A stretch of DNA of 64,000 nt from Listeria ilorinensis (GTDB lineage Bacteria > Bacillota > Bacilli > Lactobacillales > Listeriaceae): positions 62,001 to 126,000 of the forward strand of contig NZ_CAJYCN010000006.1 in the NCBI RefSeq assembly GCF_913566895.1. The letters run 5' to 3'. The stretch's first letter is position 1. The number at the start of each line of letters is the position of its first letter. The notes beneath the pieces are model-generated. The model was given only the letters and a program-made list of their open reading frames with translations. It searched no databases and was not told where the DNA came from. The position numbers and the translations under genes are program-made. Positions 44,138-53,335 of this stretch are shown here, one piece after another.

Positions 44138-45499
44138 ATGAAAGAATTTGATAAAAGAATGGAACTAGAACCGGTATGGAAAGTACTTTTACGTTATTTG
44201 ATCCCGTCTTTGGTCGGTATGCTGCTAATGTCTGTTAACATTGTGATTGATGGAATTTTTGTCGGGCATAAACTCGGCGGCGTGGCTCTTGCTGGAATCA
44301 ATATTGCAGTACCAGTCTTTTCGCTGTTCACAGCCATTTCGCTGTGGATTGGGATCGGGGGAGCCACACAGTATTCTTTTGCTCTTGGCGAGAAGGATAT
44401 CCCAAAAGCACAGCTGATTTTTACTCGATCCGTCATCATGGTTGTAACAATTACGCTCTTTTTGGCAGTTTTGGCTTTTTTATTCCGAATTCCATTGGCG
44501 AATTTTTTAGGAGCAAATAAAGAAACCCTTCCTTATGTAATGGATTATATGAATATATTGTTGGTATTCGGCTTTGTTTTAACGCTTGAAAATATTCTTA
44601 GTATTTTTGTGCGAAATGATGGCGATCCGAATTTGGCAATGATAGCATTGATTGTGACAGCTGTCTGCAATGTGATTTTGAATTATGTGTTCTTATTTAT
44701 TTTTGAATGGGGTGTGGCTGGTTCTGCGGCTGCAACGATTACGGCGATTGCGATCGGAGTCATTATTTTGGCGACCCATTTCTTTAAAAAAACGAGTCAT
44801 TTGCACTTTCGAAAATTTAATTTTACAAAAGATGCGCTGGTCAAAACCTTTTCGATTGGCTTGCCGAGTTTTCTATCCGAATTAGGGATCTCTGTCTTTA
44901 CGATGGGGTATAATATTGCAATCGCAGCAGTAGCTGGGACTGCGGGTGTGGCGGCTTTTTCTGTACTCAATTATTCACACAGTGTGATTTTGATGCTATT
45001 TTTGGGTATGAGCTCCGCGATTCAGCCGCTGATCAGTTATTACCGAGGGGCTCGACTGACCATTCGTGAAACACAAACGATTCGTCTGGCGTCAAAAGTG
45101 GCGATCAGCTCCGGCTTGTTCTTCTTTATTATCGGGCTTTTCTTCGCCAAACAGATTGTCGGCATGTTTGGAAATTTTGAGCCTGAAATGGAAGCACTTG
45201 CCATTATGGGTGTCCGGATTTTCTTTAGCGCCTACTTGTTTATGGGCTTCAATTTTGTGATGATGACCTATTTTCAAACAAGCGGTCGCATCAAGATGGC
45301 CACTTGGATTACTATAGCTCGAGAAATGATTTTCATGGTAATTTTCCTGTTGATTTTGCCTCCGGTTTTTGGCGCTGCCGGTGTTTTTGCGGCAATCCCA
45401 GTCTCTGAAATGATCGTTTTTGTCTCTGTTTTGATCTATGCTTCAAGACAGCATCTGTTTCGAATGCCAGCAGAAAGCAAGATTGTGAAATCAAAATAA
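44138..45499 (+). CDS. MATE-family multidrug/toxin efflux transporter
   Basis: 453 residues, 12 membrane helices in two MatE repeats (about 15-175 and 235-395). Characteristic segments: SLVGMLLMSVNIVIDGIFVG in TM1-2 and GLPSFLSELGISVF at the start of the second half. Sodium- or proton-driven export; closest to the MepA-like branch by length and motifs. Ribosome site AGGAGCGAG. Monocistronic. Confidence 0.92.
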   Translation: MKEFDKRMELEPVWKVLLRYLIPSLVGMLLMSVNIVIDGIFVGHKLGGVALAGINIAVPVFSLFTAISLWIGIGGATQYSFALGEKDIPKAQLIFTRSVIMVVTITLFLAVLAFLFRIPLANFLGANKETLPYVMDYMNILLVFGFVLTLENILSIFVRNDGDPNLAMIALIVTAVCNVILNYVFLFIFEWGVAGSAAATITAIAIGVIILATHFFKKTSHLHFRKFNFTKDALVKTFSIGLPSFLSELGISVFTMGYNIAIAAVAGTAGVAAFSVLNYSHSVILMLFLGMSSAIQPLISYYRGARLTIRETQTIRLASKVAISSGLFFFIIGLFFAKQIVGMFGNFEPEMEALAIMGVRIFFSAYLFMGFNFVMMTYFQTSGRIKMATWITIAREMIFMVIFLLILPPVFGAAGVFAAIPVSEMIVFVSVLIYASRQHLFRMPAESKIVKSK

Positions 45500-45547
45500 A
45501 GTGAAAATGAGCACATTTTTCATAACAAAATATAGCTTTATATAGAG

Positions 45548-45577
45548 GAAAGCACCACTACAGGTTGTGCTTTCTTC
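45548..45577 (+). terminator. Terminator after MATE gene
   Basis: GAAAGCAC (45548-45555) / GTGCTTTC (45567-45574) followed by a weak T-rich tract. Confidence 0.55.
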
Positions 45578-45684
45578 TTGTGTGTTTGTGCTGATTATCA
45601 CATTGTAATTGGACACGAAAAAATTTTTAGAGGGATGGGTAGTAGAAGCTATGCGCTTTTGAGCTATTTTCAAAAAAAGAGCCA

Positions 45685-45733
45685 ATCACTATATCTTGCA
45701 TTCACAATTAAAAAGTTATACTATATATAGTAT
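45685..45733 (+). promoter_or_regulatory. Pair of NrdR boxes in the RNR promoter
   Basis: ATCACTATATCTTGCA (45685-45700) and ATACTATATATAGTAT (45718-45733), aligned on CTATAT exactly 32 bp apart, three helical turns, the classic NrdR tandem arrangement. The second box covers the likely -10 TATAGT (45726-45731). The remaining leader to 45898 contains no other element I can name. Confidence 0.8.
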
Positions 45734-45898
45734 CGAAAGCGAAATATGGCTTCATTGTTTTTAACTTTTCAGGAAGTGAAGATTTCCAGTAAAAGTTAAT
45801 TTTTTTGTTCATGAAGTATGACATGCGCTGTCAAAAAGCGAACATAAGAAAGTATGAAACTGATATTTCTGATTAATTGTAGGGAATGGGGAGTGCAA

Positions 45899-48169
45899 AT
45901 GACGACTTATATTGTAAAAGATGGCGGAAATCGCAAGTTACCTTTTGACCAGGAGAGACTAAACCGCTATTTAGATAAAATCCATGAAGAATTTCCAAAA
46001 CTGGATATTAGCGATTACAAACGTAAGATTTTTAATTTCATTGATAAAAAAGACGAGTACGCATCCGATGAAATGGTAGATTATATGATTCGGGAAGCGG
46101 AAGCCAAAACAGATATCCACTTGCCTGAATGGGAGCATTTTGCAGCGCGTCTTTATTTAAATAAACTTTATAAAAAAGCGAGTAAAAATCGTTTTTATAA
46201 TGATGATGATAAATATGGTTCTTATGTGGGACTGCAAGAAAGTTTGGGCGAGCGCGGCATTTATTCTGGCAGCATTTTGAAAAACTATTCGAAAGAAGAA
46301 TTGATCGAAGCAGGCAAAATGATCGACCCGGAACGTGATAAATTATTTACATACAATGGGTTGTACTTGCTTGCAACACGTTATCTGGCAACAGATCAAG
46401 CACGGAATGTTTATGAATTGCCACAAGAACGCTGGTTGACGATCGCGCTTTACTTGATGCAAAATGAGCCAAAAGCAAAACGGATGGAACTTGTTCATGA
46501 AGCATACTGGGCACTCAGCAATCTATATATGACGGTTGCGACGCCAACACTTGCGAATGCTGGTAAAACAGGCGGCCAACTGTCAAGCTGTTTCATTGAT
46601 ACAATTGACGATAGCCTCCAAGGTATTTATGACAGCAATACGGATGTAGCCCGTGTTTCCAAACATGGTGGTGGTGTCGGTGCCTATATCGGTTATGTTC
46701 GTTCGACTGGTTCTGCGATTCGTGGGGTCAGAGGGGCGAGCGGTGGCGTGATTCCATGGATCAAGCAGCTCAACAATACGGCAGTCAGTGTCGATCAATT
46801 AGGACAGCGTAAAGGTGCGATTGCTGTTTATTTAGATGTTTTCCATAAAGATATCGAGATGTTTTTGGACTTGCGTTTAAATAACGGTGATCAGCGGCTG
46901 CGTGCTCATGATGTCTTTACAGCAGTCTGCATTCCAGATCTATTTATGGAAACAGTTGAGCGACGTGGCGACTGGTATCTTTTCGATCCACATGAAGTGA
47001 AGGAGAAAAAAGGCTGGTATCTGCAAGACTTTTATGATGAAAAACGCGGCGACGGTAGTTTCCGTGAAAAATATGAAGAACTGGTTGCCGATGAAACGAT
47101 CAGCAGAAAAATCGTAAAGGCGATCGATATTATGAAACGTATCATGGTGAGCCAACTGGAAACGGGTAATCCATTTATGTTTTACCGGGATGAAGTGAAC
47201 CGGATGAACCCGAATAAGCATGCTGGAATGGTGTATTCCAGTAATCTTTGTACCGAAATCATGCAAAATATGAGCCCAACACGGATGATCCAAGAAATCA
47301 TCTCTGGTGACCAAATCGTAATTACAAAACAAGCAGGTGACTTTGTAGTCTGCAACTTATCTTCTGTGAACCTCGGGCGGGCAGTCATGGCGGAAGAAGG
47401 AACACTTGAGCGGCTGATCGATATCGAAGTGCGCATGCTCGACAATGTGATCGACTTAAATGAGCTTCCGGTTCCGCAAGCAACCATCACGAATCAAAAG
47501 TACCGCTCAATTGGACTCGGTACATTTGGATGGCATCACTTGCTTGCGCTAAAAAATATTGCCTGGGACTCCGAAGAAGCAGAAAGATATGCGGATGAAC
47601 TTTACGAAAAAATTGGCTACTTGACGATTAAAGCAAGTGCCGAACTTGCTAAGGAAAAAGGCAGTTATCGTGCTTTTAAAGGCAGTGACTGGAATACGGG
47701 TGAATATTTCACGAAACGTGGTTATACAAGTGAGGCGTGGCGTGAACTTGCGGATGATGTGGCAGCTAATGGCATTCGGAACGCCTATTTACTGGCTGTA
47801 GCGCCAAATATGAGTACCGCACAGATTGCCGGCTCGACTGCTTCTATTGATCCTATTTACAGTGCCTTCTATTATGAAGAGAAAAAAGATTATCGCCGCC
47901 CAGTAATTGCGCCGAGTCTTAGCTTAAATACCTATCCGTACTATGAGAAAGGTGCTTATAAAGTCGACCAATTTGCGAGTGTTCGTCAAAATGCCCGCCG
48001 TCAACGCCACGTCGACCAATCATTGAGCTTTAATTTCTATGTACCGAGCGGCATCAAAGCAAGTAAATTGTTGGAGTTACACATGACGGCATGGCGAGAA
48101 GGTTTGAAGACAACCTACTATGTTCGTTCGAATGACATTGATGTAGAAGAATGTGAATGGTGCTCAAGC
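45899..48169 (+). CDS. nrdE: Ribonucleoside-diphosphate reductase, alpha (large) subunit
   Basis: 756-757 residues from ATG 45899 (GGGGAG upstream). The N-terminal ~95 residues resemble an ATP-cone (TYIVKDGGNRKLPFDQERL... through LYLNKLYKKA). The catalytic barrel shows the redox and radical cysteines in LSSCFIDT, NLCTEIM and VCNLSSVNL, and the C-terminal shuttle pair is ECEWCSS. The enzyme reduces ribonucleoside diphosphates for DNA synthesis. An ATP-cone and no NrdI gene nearby fit class Ia (nrdA) naming as well as nrdE. First gene of RNR alpha-beta-flavodoxin-thioredoxin, controlled by paired NrdR boxes. Confidence 0.92.
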
Positions 48170-48198
48170 TGATTGGCCCCTATTTACAAAGAATCGGG

Positions 48199-48221
48199 CC
48201 CGCTTTGCCGAGCGGGCTTAC
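48199..48221 (+). other. Intercistronic hairpin between RNR alpha and beta genes
   Basis: GCCCGCT..TGCCG..AGCGGGC forms a strong GC stem without a T tract. Probably an mRNA-stability or processing hairpin rather than a terminator. Confidence 0.5.
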
Positions 48222-48256
48222 ATAAATGAACAAGCAAAAAGGAGGTTCACCAGAAA

Positions 48257-49306
48257 ATGGCTGAACAAAATGAACAATTAACACGCATCAAGGTTTTGGA
48301 ACCCTTAAGTCCGAACCGTTCCACATCTATCATCAACGGGGAAACAAGTGGGATTTTGAACTGGAATGATATTCCATATCCATCTTTCTACCGTGCCTAT
48401 AAAGAATTGTCCACCAATTACTGGATCCCAGATGAAGTGGATATGAAAGGGGACGCCAAGCAATATGCGGAGCTTTCTGAACAGGAGCGCTATGCATTTG
48501 ACGCGATTATCGGCCTGCTAGCAAGTCTTGATTCGCCGCAAACGCGTTTTATCTATAATATAGCCGAATATATTACCGACCCGGCCGTTCATGCAAATGC
48601 AGCAATCATTGCGCAACAGGAAGTGATCCATAATGAAAGTTATTCTTATGTGCTAGCTTCAATTACGAACCTGCAAGAGCAAAAACGCATTTTTGAACTT
48701 GCACGGACGCACCCGACCATCATCAAACGAAATGCACCGATTATGGAAGCCTATGATCAATTTATGCAAAATAAAACAGGTGAAACGCTGGTTCGAGCAA
48801 TGATTCAGTCTTCCATTTTGGAGGGAATCAATTTTTACAGCGGCTTTGCTTATTTCTATAATCTGGTTCGCCAAAATAAAATGACCGGAACGGGTAAAAT
48901 CATTAGTTTTATCAATCGAGACGAGCTGGCACATTCGAAATTTATTTCTGAAGTGATCCGGGCCATTCTTGGTGAAAATCCAGAACTGCAAACAGACGAA
49001 CTAATCAGCTATACACATGACGCCTTCAAACATGCGGTGGAATTAGAAACAGAATGGTCGGAAGAAGTTCTGCAAGGCATTGAAGGCATTGATGTAGATG
49101 AAATGGTCGACTATGTGAAATACCGGGCCAACAAAATGCTAGGAATGCTAGGAATCGACGAACTTTACCCGGGCTACAGTGACAATACGATGACCTGGAT
49201 CAAAGCTTATGCTGATAATTTTACAGAGACAAAAACTGACTTTTTCGAAATGCGCAATTCAAGTTATAAAAAAACAAATATTGATAATGGATTTGACGAT
49301 CTATGA
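48257..49306 (+). CDS. nrdF: Ribonucleoside-diphosphate reductase, beta (small, radical) subunit
   Basis: 349 residues, ferritin-like. Metal ligands: Asp in LASLDSPQ, EVIH, Glu in ILEGINFY, and RDELAH. The Tyr three residues after the EVIH-N-E-S stretch (EVIHNESY) is at the position of the radical Tyr122, so a tyrosyl radical type is expected. C-terminal tail ends NGFDDL. Ribosome site AAAGGAGGTTC. Overlaps the flavodoxin gene by 4 nt. Confidence 0.93.
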   Translation: MAEQNEQLTRIKVLEPLSPNRSTSIINGETSGILNWNDIPYPSFYRAYKELSTNYWIPDEVDMKGDAKQYAELSEQERYAFDAIIGLLASLDSPQTRFIYNIAEYITDPAVHANAAIIAQQEVIHNESYSYVLASITNLQEQKRIFELARTHPTIIKRNAPIMEAYDQFMQNKTGETLVRAMIQSSILEGINFYSGFAYFYNLVRQNKMTGTGKIISFINRDELAHSKFISEVIRAILGENPELQTDELISYTHDAFKHAVELETEWSEEVLQGIEGIDVDEMVDYVKYRANKMLGMLGIDELYPGYSDNTMTWIKAYADNFTETKTDFFEMRNSSYKKTNIDNGFDDL

Positions 49307-49740
49307 GAATTCTCCTTGCTTATGATTCGTTAAGTGGGAATACAAAGCTGGTTGCGGATGAAATAAAAAAAGAATTCGTGGCGTACGGTCACGATGTTAC
49401 TGATTTTCGTGTTTCCCCGCTTGCTGAATATCCGCTTGATGAGGAATACGACTTGTACGTGTTGGGGGCATGGACAGTCGATTACGGCAGAACACCAGAG
49501 GATATGAAAGATTTTATTGCCGAGCTGGAGATAAAACCGGAACATGTGGCACTTTTTGGAACAGGTGAAACGCAGTGGGGCGTCGAGTTCTTCTGTGGGG
49601 CAGTTGACCGAATGCAAAAATATTTCGGTTCAACGTACCCAACCCTAAAAATCGAGCAAATGCCGCATACAAAAGAAGATGCTGAACAAATTAAACGCTT
49701 TGTCCAAGAAGTATTGGACAGAAGGGGTGAAGTCAAATGA
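49303..49740 (+). CDS. Flavodoxin
   Basis: 145 residues with the FMN phosphate loop YDSLSGNTKLVADEI (residues 6-20), GAWTVDYGRTPEDM and ALFGTGETQW for the flavin ring loops. A full flavodoxin rather than a short NrdI. Within the RNR operon with ATGA overlaps on both sides, so it probably supplies electrons for cofactor assembly or maintenance of the beta subunit. Confidence 0.9.
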   Translation: MRILLAYDSLSGNTKLVADEIKKEFVAYGHDVTDFRVSPLAEYPLDEEYDLYVLGAWTVDYGRTPEDMKDFIAELEIKPEHVALFGTGETQWGVEFFCGAVDRMQKYFGSTYPTLKIEQMPHTKEDAEQIKRFVQEVLDRRGEVK

Positions 49741-50063
49741 CAAGTATCGAAATTAAATCACTGGAAGAATTTCAAACATATATGGAAAGCGGCGAATTAG
49801 TGTATGTGGATTATTGGAAAGATAATTGCCCAAACTGTAAAATGCTGGATCTTTCTTTTCAAGAATTTAAACATACAGCCGTGGCTGAAAAAGTAAAAGT
49901 GTTAAAAGTAAAACTAGAAGAAGTAGGCGAAAATTTTTTCTTCGATCAAAATGTTCGTCAAACACCAACACTCGTCCTTTATAAGAGTGGCGAAGAGGTT
50001 TCACGATTGAACGGCTTTATTCCGCCAAACAAAATCGAAGAAGCCATCGCTGAACACGCCTAA
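49737..50063 (+). CDS. Thioredoxin-like protein (CPNC active site)
   Basis: 108 residues, thioredoxin fold. Active site reads DNCPNCKML instead of the canonical WCGPC, and the cis-Pro is in RQTPTLVLY. Translationally coupled to the flavodoxin gene. Likely reductant for the C-terminal ECEWCSS of the RNR alpha subunit, playing the NrdH role. Followed by a terminator. Confidence 0.9.
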   Translation: MTSIEIKSLEEFQTYMESGELVYVDYWKDNCPNCKMLDLSFQEFKHTAVAEKVKVLKVKLEEVGENFFFDQNVRQTPTLVLYKSGEEVSRLNGFIPPNKIEEAIAEHA

Positions 50064-50068
50064 AAAAG

Positions 50069-50103
50069 AAGATCTCTCCCTTGGAAATGGGGAGGTCTTT
50101 TTT
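50069..50103 (+). terminator. Terminator of the RNR operon
   Basis: AAGATCTCTCCC / GGGGAGGTCTTT stem then T run. Confidence 0.82.
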
Positions 50104-50125
50104 GTCGATACTGGAGGTACATGAG

Positions 50126-50410
50126 ATGAAGAAATTGCAAAATGAAATCACGGACTTTTTAAAAGAGAAGGATTGGCTGGATCAGTATCAGCATCAAAAG
50201 GAATTGGCAGCAGCACTGAGTGTGGAAGCCGCTGAACTGTTGGAATGCTTTCAATGGAAAAGTTCAGCTGAGGCGCTGGCTGAAAATCGGGAGGAGATTT
50301 TAGAAGAGGTGGCCGATGTGATGATTTATGCTCTGCAGATTGTAGAAAGTATGGGTGAGGACGGCACAGAAGTCATTCGGCGGAAACTCGCTATTAATCG
50401 TGCCAGATGA
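50126..50410 (+). CDS. MazG-like nucleotide pyrophosphohydrolase (RS21-C6/dCTPase type)
   Basis: 94 residues from ATG 50126 (GGAGGT upstream); the frame from 50081 runs through the terminator. All-alpha NTP-PPase fold with the Mg-binding signature SVEAAELLECFQW and EEVADVMIYAL (ExxE...ExxD). Likely hydrolyses dCTP or non-canonical dNTPs. Its position right after the RNR operon hints at dNTP pool control. Confidence 0.87.
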   Translation: MKKLQNEITDFLKEKDWLDQYQHQKELAAALSVEAAELLECFQWKSSAEALAENREEILEEVADVMIYALQIVESMGEDGTEVIRRKLAINRAR

Positions 50411-50419
50411 GTTATTCAA

Positions 50420-50452
50420 AAACGGCAGGCTCCACATGGGTACCTGCCGTTT
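50420..50452 (-). terminator. Terminator of the small membrane protein gene
   Basis: AAACGGCAGG / CCTGCCGTTT perfect 10-bp stem; T run on the minus strand. Confidence 0.75.
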
Positions 50453-50470
50453 GCTTATTGTCTATGTAAA

Positions 50471-50650
50471 TTAGCGGAATGAATAGGAGCGGGAACGTTT
50501 TTTCTTAGCTCTAACGATGGCAATCATACCTAGAATGGCAAGAACAAGGCCAAGCAGGAATGTAAAGAAACCAATCAGCCCCGGAATACTGAACGATACG
50601 CCAATACCAATCAGGCCTAAAATAAACAGGATGATACGCATTACTTTCAA
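50471..50650 (-). CDS. Small membrane protein, unknown function
   Basis: 59 residues from a TTG at 50650: AAAGGAG lies 8 nt upstream, whereas the frame start at 50680 has none. Two hydrophobic helices (about 4-22 and 26-48) and a very basic C-terminus (RAKKKRSRSYSFR). Similar tiny proteins occur in Listeria and Bacillus, but I cannot name a family. Confidence 0.7.
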   Translation of the reverse strand: MKVMRIILFILGLIGIGVSFSIPGLIGFFTFLLGLVLAILGMIAIVRAKKKRSRSYSFR

Positions 50651-50841
50651 GCGAAAAACTCCTTTCAAATAATCTACCAACCATTATATCATTTTTTTAA
50701 CCGTAAAAAGAGAAAAAATTTTTAAAGATGAAAAGCACTGGCAGCACACCAGTTCGCATTTTTTGTCATTAGTCAAGACTACCAAGCAAAATAAAAATTT
50801 GTTATAGTAAAAAAGATAATGATTCGTGGAGGGAAAAGGGA

Positions 50842-51156
50842 ATGGATTTTAAAGAGTATCAAGAACTAGCAAAACGAACAGCTGCCCATCATGAGCAGGC
50901 ACTTACGAATTACGGACTGGGTGTAGCAGGAGAAGCAGGTGAGGTTGTTGAAATCATCAAAAAATATGCCTTTCACGGCCATGATCTCGATAAAGATGCT
51001 CTAACCAAGGAATTGGGGGATATCTTATGGTATGTTTCGCAGATTGCGGAGTGGGCCAATATTGAACTAGAAGATGTAGCCGAAATGAATATTCAAAAAT
51101 TAAAAAAACGCTATCCTCATGGTTTTTCACAGGAGCGTAGCAAGTTATCAATTTAA
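50842..51156 (+). CDS. MazG-like nucleotide pyrophosphohydrolase
   Basis: 104 residues, all-alpha NTP-PPase: GVAGEAGEVVEIIKKYAFHG and KELGDILWYVSQIA carry the ExxE and ExxD metal residues. Second such protein within 0.5 kb, only distantly like the first. Ribosome site GGAGGGAAAAGGG. House-cleaning of nucleotides is the likely role. Confidence 0.88.
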   Translation: MDFKEYQELAKRTAAHHEQALTNYGLGVAGEAGEVVEIIKKYAFHGHDLDKDALTKELGDILWYVSQIAEWANIELEDVAEMNIQKLKKRYPHGFSQERSKLSI

Positions 51157-51186
51157 GGATGAAGCCATGTGCTCCATCCTTTTTTG
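51155..51186. terminator. Terminator between MazG-like and WYL regulator genes
   Basis: AAGGATG / CATCCTT stem, then T5; serves the convergent pair. Confidence 0.65.
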
Positions 51187-51191
51187 ATCGA

Positions 51192-52127
51192 TCACGAATA
51201 TTTCAAAAGTAAACCATGTAATTTCTCACAGTAAGCTTCTCGTAAAAAAGCTGGCTCTAAAATTGTCAGATGTTCACCAAATGCTAGACAGTATTGGACC
51301 ATAAAATCTGTTTCGGCTTCTCCAAATGTTCCTTCAATCAGAAAGCCATCTTCTTTTTCAATCAGCTGCATATTTTCATAATTTTTCTTGCGGAATAGAT
51401 CAAGGCCATCTTGGGAAAGCTTCAAAGTAAAGGCAAGCGGTCGATCCTCTATAGTTTGCTGTTGATAACGTTTTTGAATCTCAATTTCATCCATTTTTTC
51501 AGCAGGATGGATACTTTCTGTCATGTCCAAAATAAATTCGGCACGAAATGTCCGAAAAGCTGCACGATCCAGATCCCAAACAAAAATATACCAGTTCCCC
51601 TCTACAAATGTCATGGAAAGAGGCTGGATGTGGCGCGTTTCTTTCTGATAACGGTGGTAAGTGATAACGAGTACTTTTTGTTTTAAAATGGTAAGAAAAA
51701 GATCGGCCAGAGGAACCGGAAAATCCTGATCGGCGGCTCCATGAAAATGAATCAGACGGTCGATTGCTTCTGCTCTGGCTTGTTCTTTTTCAGGAAGAAT
51801 AGCTTGCAGTTTACGCCGTAAAGCGATATAACTTTGATTGAATGGATTGTTTGACATCCTTTTTAACAACTGCAAGGAGAAAAAAAGTGCTCCCCATTCC
51901 TCACTTGTAAAATAAAGTGGCGGTAGTGGTGGCGAGCCAATCAGTTGATAGCCACCATGACGACCGGAAATAGAATAAAGTGGAGCGCCAAGGTCTTCCA
52001 GTGCGACAATGTCACGTAGAGCCGTTCTTTTGGAGATCGAAAAAGCTGTCATTAAATCTTGCAGAGTAAACCGCTTGGCATTGTGAACAAAAAGAAGTTC
52101 CTGCATTAAACGTTCATTTTTTTTCAT
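51192..52127 (-). CDS. YafY-type transcriptional regulator (HTH_11 + WYL)
   Basis: 311 residues. N-terminal DeoR-like winged helix (FTLQDLMTAFSISKRTALRD), then a WYL domain (FVEGNWYIFVWDLDRAAFRTFR, about 180-210) and a C-terminal extension (WCX). Ribosome site AAGGAG. Divergent from the VOC/ClbS-like pair, with an 81-bp shared promoter region, so it probably regulates those genes. Ligand unknown. Confidence 0.9.
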   Translation of the reverse strand: MKKNERLMQELLFVHNAKRFTLQDLMTAFSISKRTALRDIVALEDLGAPLYSISGRHGGYQLIGSPPLPPLYFTSEEWGALFFSLQLLKRMSNNPFNQSYIALRRKLQAILPEKEQARAEAIDRLIHFHGAADQDFPVPLADLFLTILKQKVLVITYHRYQKETRHIQPLSMTFVEGNWYIFVWDLDRAAFRTFRAEFILDMTESIHPAEKMDEIEIQKRYQQQTIEDRPLAFTLKLSQDGLDLFRKKNYENMQLIEKEDGFLIEGTFGEAETDFMVQYCLAFGEHLTILEPAFLREAYCEKLHGLLLKYS

Positions 52128-52208
52128 AAATACTCCTTAAAAGGTGCCATATTTTGACACTATTATACGCTATACTAAAAGAAAGTAAAAGAAAGCAGGG
52201 GATAAATC

Positions 52209-52664
52209 ATGGAAAAATTGGCAATCTCACCATTTTTAACATTGAATGGACAAGCAAACGAGGCGATTCAATATTATCAAGAGTTGTTTGAAGCAGAAAT
52301 TTTATTCAAGATTACCAATCGTGAAATCAAGGAACAAATGGATCCGACTTTTGAGTATCCAGAAGAAGAAGCAGATTGGATTTCGCATTCTGTCATAGCC
52401 TTTGCCGGGCAAACGTGGATGATCGCTGATAGTGCGATTACTTCGACAACAGAAGAATTTCAAATCGGTAACCATTTTTCATTTTGTTTGGAGGTAGCAG
52501 ACCGACCGGCTGCTGAAGCCCTTTACCAACGTTTTTTGAGAGATCCGCGTACGGTTATACAGGAGCCGTTAGCTGATAATCTTTTTTCAGAGGGCTATGC
52601 AATCGTCAAATGCCCGTTCGGGATCACTTTTCAAATTGTCAGCAAGGAGGCACCGGTATCATGA
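52209..52664 (+). CDS. PhnB-like VOC protein
   Basis: 151 residues. PhnB/3-demethylubiquinone-type VOC fold: SPFLTLNGQANEAIQYYQEL at the start, then FSFCLEVADRPAAEALYQRF and CPFGITFQIVSKE at the end. The usual metal residues are not all conserved, common in this group. ATGA-type overlap with the next gene shows an operon. Confidence 0.85.
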   Translation: MEKLAISPFLTLNGQANEAIQYYQELFEAEILFKITNREIKEQMDPTFEYPEEEADWISHSVIAFAGQTWMIADSAITSTTEEFQIGNHFSFCLEVADRPAAEALYQRFLRDPRTVIQEPLADNLFSEGYAIVKCPFGITFQIVSKEAPVS

Positions 52665-53176
52665 AAGCCTATGAGAACAAAGAAATGTTAATAGAAGCCA
52701 TCCAAAAAAGCTATCAAAAATTTATTCAAGAATTTACTGATATACCGGAAACGCTTAGTAATCAGCCAGTCGAGACGGTCGATAAAACACCGAAGGAAAT
52801 GCTTGCTTATCAGGTAGGCTGGCTGACGCTCGTTCTCTCATGGGAACAAGAGGAACAGTCCGGCAAGCAAGTTATCACACCCACGCCGGAATATAAATGG
52901 AACCAGTTGGGATCACTCTACCAGTCTTTTTATCAGCAATATGGGAAAGTGGCACTCAGTGAACAAACTGAACAACTAGATCAACTGGTTTCTGAGTGGA
53001 TTCAGTGGATTAAAACGCTGTCGGATGAAGTATTATTTGAGCCGGGCAAGCGCAACTGGGCAACAACAAAAGCGATGTGGCCTGTTTATAAATGGATCCA
53101 TATCAATTCGGTCGCTCCATTTACGAACTTTCGACCTAAAATTCGCAAATGGAAAAAACTGATGTTGTTGAAGTGA
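52661..53176 (+). CDS. ClbS/DfsB family protein (DUF1706, DinB-like four-helix bundle)
   Basis: 171 residues from ATG 52661 (AAGGAGG upstream, overlap with the VOC gene stop); the frame from 52610 has no site. DUF1706 features: TPKEMLAYQVGWLTLVLSWE, FEPGKRNWATTKAMWPVYKW and APFTNFRPKIRKWKK. ClbS of this family protects against colibactin; most members are uncharacterised. With the VOC gene and the WYL regulator it may form a small detoxification unit (inference). Confidence 0.87.
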   Translation: MKAYENKEMLIEAIQKSYQKFIQEFTDIPETLSNQPVETVDKTPKEMLAYQVGWLTLVLSWEQEEQSGKQVITPTPEYKWNQLGSLYQSFYQQYGKVALSEQTEQLDQLVSEWIQWIKTLSDEVLFEPGKRNWATTKAMWPVYKWIHINSVAPFTNFRPKIRKWKKLMLLK

Positions 53177-53184
53177 ATGTGAAG

Positions 53185-53220
53185 AAAACAGCTGTCAATC
53201 TTGGTTGGTGGCTGTTTTTT
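53185..53220 (+). terminator. Terminator after ClbS-like gene
   Basis: AAAACAGC / GCTGTTTT stem and T6. Confidence 0.65.
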
Positions 53221-53335
53221 AGCTTCTATCATTCTTGATTGTCATGTATAATTAAATGACAAGACATGTATATCTAGATTTTTTATCTATCTCCCGTTAT
53301 AATGAATGAGATATGAATAAAAGGGAGTAATGACA

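Noticed and set aside
48199-48221. Terminator between RNR alpha and beta genes
   Set aside because: Strong GC hairpin but no T tract, and the genes form one operon; listed as an intercistronic hairpin.
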